Assembly: GCF_022829385.1 (NCBI RefSeq)
Contig: NZ_JAKSXX010000148.1
Location: 1 to 32,475 of the forward strand
Origin: Methylobacterium sp. J-070
GTDB taxonomy: Bacteria > Pseudomonadota > Alphaproteobacteria > Rhizobiales > Beijerinckiaceae
DNA: 32,475 nucleotides
Direction: 5' to 3'
This document shows positions 31,030 to 32,475 of this stretch, in pieces. Both the position numbers and the translations under genes were made by a program. The notes below the pieces were generated by a model. It made no database searches and was not told the DNA's origin. It worked only from the letters and a program-made list of their open reading frames with translations. How positions within the stretch are numbered: the first letter of the stretch is position 1; every line of letters starts with the position of its first letter.

Positions 31030-31054
31030 TGTCCGTCGTCAGGTGATTTGAGAC
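31030..31054 (+). repeat. Left terminal inverted repeat of the IS3 element
   Basis: The 25-mer begins TGTCCGTCGTCAGG and ends TTGAGAC; 17 of 25 positions match the inverted repeat at 177-201. It lies 48 bases beyond the orfB stop codon. Confidence 0.6.
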
Positions 31055-31102
31055 GGTTTGCGATGCTCAGGCACGGAGGTTCTGGTCCGCCTGGGTGAGA
31101 GG

Positions 31103-32083
31103 TTAGGCAGCCTGCGCGTGATGGCGCAAGCGGCGATCCATGAGGGTCTGGCGTTTGATCCGCGCCCGCTCGCGGAGGATGGCCTCGCCGCGGCCGAAGT
31201 AGACGTCGGCAGGGGTGAGGTTGCCCAGGCTCTCGTGAGCCCGAACATGGTTGCAGGGCTCGACAAGGGCGGCAACCCGCGCCTCCAGCTCGCCGGGCAG
31301 GTCGGCAGGCTCGGGCAGGATGCGGTTCTTGAGCGTCTGGTGCCAGCGCTCGATCTTGCCCTGCGTCCGAGGATGGCGGGGCGCGCCGCGGATGTGGGTC
31401 ATGCCCCGGCTGCCGAGCCCGTCGGCCAGATCACCCGCGACGTAGCTCGGCCCGTTGTCGGAGAGCAGCCGTGGCCGATGCGCCACCTGCACATGATCGA
31501 GCCCGGCAGCCGCCAGCGCCAGATCGAGCGTGGCGGTGACATCGCTCGCCTGCATCGTCGCGCACAGCTTCCACGCCACGATGTAGCGCGAGAAGTCATC
31601 CAGCACGGTCGAGAGGTAGTACCAGCCCCAGCCGATCACCTTCAGGTAGGTGAAGTCCGTCTGCCGGAGTTGGTTGGGTGCGGTGGTCTTGTCGCGGAAC
31701 GCGTCGGCGGCTTTGACCACGATGTAGGCCGGGCTGGTGATCCGGTCCTGGGCCTTGAGCAGGCGGTAGACGGTGGCCTCCGAGACGAAGTAGCGCCGCT
31801 CGTCGGTGAAGCGCACCGCCAACTCGCGGGGGCTGAGCTCTGGCGGCTCCAGCGCGAGGGCGACGCTCTGATCGCGAACCTCGGCGGGCAACCGGTTCCA
31901 GACCCGGCTGGATCGGGACGGGCGATCCGCCAATGCCTCGGGGCCGCCCCGTTGGAAAGCGTCGTACCAGTGGTAGAAAGTGGCGCGCGGGATGCCGAGC
32001 TTGTCCAGGGTGGCGCGCACCGGCAGGTGGGATGGCTCGACCAGCCGGATGATCTCCAGCTTCTCAGCGGCCGGGTCCCTCAT
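31103..32083 (-). CDS. IS3-family transposase orfB (DDE integrase domain)
   Basis: The 326-residue protein begins MRDPAAEKLEIIRLVEPSHL, has an HTH_21-type segment, and then an rve integrase core. The three catalytic acidic residues are visible: D in LRQTDFTYLKV, D in RLLSDNGPSYV and E in QGKIERWHQTLKN, with the IS3-typical 35-residue spacing of the last pair. It ends ERARIKRQTLMDRRLRHHAQ. The ATG at 32083 overlaps the orfA stop by four bases (ATGA), so it is probably made by translational coupling, possibly besides the frameshifted fusion usual in the family. Intact. Confidence 0.92.
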   Translation of the reverse strand: MRDPAAEKLEIIRLVEPSHLPVRATLDKLGIPRATFYHWYDAFQRGGPEALADRPSRSSRVWNRLPAEVRDQSVALALEPPELSPRELAVRFTDERRYFVSEATVYRLLKAQDRITSPAYIVVKAADAFRDKTTAPNQLRQTDFTYLKVIGWGWYYLSTVLDDFSRYIVAWKLCATMQASDVTATLDLALAAAGLDHVQVAHRPRLLSDNGPSYVAGDLADGLGSRGMTHIRGAPRHPRTQGKIERWHQTLKNRILPEPADLPGELEARVAALVEPCNHVRAHESLGNLTPADVYFGRGEAILRERARIKRQTLMDRRLRHHAQAA

Positions 32084-32451
32084 GCCTCGTCGCCCCCAGC
32101 CGCGGTCATACTTTTCAGCAGGCGGTTTTCCAGGACGAGGTCGGCCACGACCTCCTTCAGCGCACCCGCCTCGCGACGCAGGTCCTGGACCGCGTCGGCG
32201 GTCGCGGCACGGGCCGTGTCGCCAGCCAGCCGCTTCTTGCCGGCCTCCAGGAACTCCTTGGACCAGCCATAATACATCGAGCTGGCGATGCCCTCGCGCC
32301 GGCACAGCGCGGCGATGCTGGCCTCACCGCGCAGGCCTTCCAGCACGATGCGGATCTGCTCCTCGGCCGAGAACTGCCGGCGCGTGGCGCGGCGGATGTC
32401 CTTGATCCCGGCTTCTGCCGGCTTCCGCGCCGGCCCGGACGTCTGTTTCAT
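32080..32451 (-). CDS. IS3-family transposase orfA (HTH protein)
   Basis: The 123-residue protein contains an HTH_Tnp_1-type DNA-binding domain (RRQFSAEEQIRIVLEGLRGE, ALCRREGIASSMYYGWSKEF) and a C-terminal leucine-zipper-like helix (LRREAGALKEVVADLVLENR) for dimerisation and contact with orfB. It ends in the ATGA overlap with orfB. The first 39 codons are also present at 1-117. Confidence 0.92.
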   Translation of the reverse strand: MKQTSGPARKPAEAGIKDIRRATRRQFSAEEQIRIVLEGLRGEASIAALCRREGIASSMYYGWSKEFLEAGKKRLAGDTARAATADAVQDLRREAGALKEVVADLVLENRLLKSMTAAGGDEA

Positions 32452-32475
32452 CTTCGTGCCTCAGGGCTACGATGA
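32335..32475. repeat. Terminal direct repeat, right copy (identical to 1-141)
   Basis: Exact copy of bases 1-141 at offset 32334. See the left copy for what it implies about circularity. Confidence 0.97.

Larger units (their letters stand above)
31030..32475 (-). mobile_element. IS3-family insertion sequence (continues through the junction to 201)
   Basis: The element has two consecutive minus-strand transposase frames, a 25-bp left inverted repeat at 31030-31054 and a candidate right repeat at 177-201 reached by joining the window ends. Total length is then 1,506 bp. Both frames are intact with all catalytic residues, so the element could be active. No target-site duplication is found at the two ends. 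Confidence 0.85.

Overview
The window looks like a high-GC alphaproteobacterial segment, most likely from Methylobacteriaceae (Methylobacterium or Methylorubrum type). This is inferred from protein style: NirBD, a Hint-domain protein, a DUF3606-type protein, a Methylobacterium-style HTH gene and many short lineage-specific genes. No rRNA, tRNA, CRISPR array, replication-initiation gene, partition gene or conjugation gene was seen. The first 141 bases are repeated exactly as the last 141, so the sequence can be closed into a circle of 32,334 bp. The closure falls inside an IS3-family element that becomes complete (about 1.5 kb) only when the ends are joined.

Layout. 1-201 is the end of the IS3 element (start of its orfA). 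0.2-11.7 kb is an accessory patchwork: a small HD (p)ppGpp-hydrolase-like gene, short unknown genes, a Hint-domain gene cut against a broken tyrosine integrase, a TetR/FAD-monooxygenase divergent pair with twin palindromic operators, a Gly/Tyr-rich exported protein next to two perfect hairpins, a DUF3606/receiver-domain pair, and small exported proteins. Two decayed halves of one HTH gene family lie at about 1.06-1.22 kb and 11.19-11.67 kb in the same orientation, as if a roughly 10-kb block had been inserted into one gene.

11.8-23.0 kb is ordinary metabolism: nitronate monooxygenase, Dps, a membrane-anchored metallophosphoesterase, a 2,2-dialkylglycine-decarboxylase-like aminotransferase with a family-3 solute-binding protein and a divergent LysR regulator, then a small unknown gene with nirB and nirD. 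23.0-25.1 kb holds a 23-bp perfect hairpin and remnants of a serine recombinase and an IS630-type transposase. 25.1-30.8 kb is a one-strand cassette: GlxA/AraC-type regulator, two-subunit molybdenum hydroxylase (IorAB type), short-chain dehydrogenase and SLAC1/TDT-family membrane transporter. 31.03-32.475 kb is the IS3 element.

Functionally, several genes converge on unusual nitrogen or carbon sources. Nitronate monooxygenase can release nitrite, NirBD reduces nitrite to ammonium, the DgdA-type enzyme acts on alpha,alpha-dialkyl amino acids, and IorAB-type enzymes hydroxylate N-heteroaromatics or oxidise aldehydes. That they work together is inference from proximity. The sequence does not show a shared regulator.
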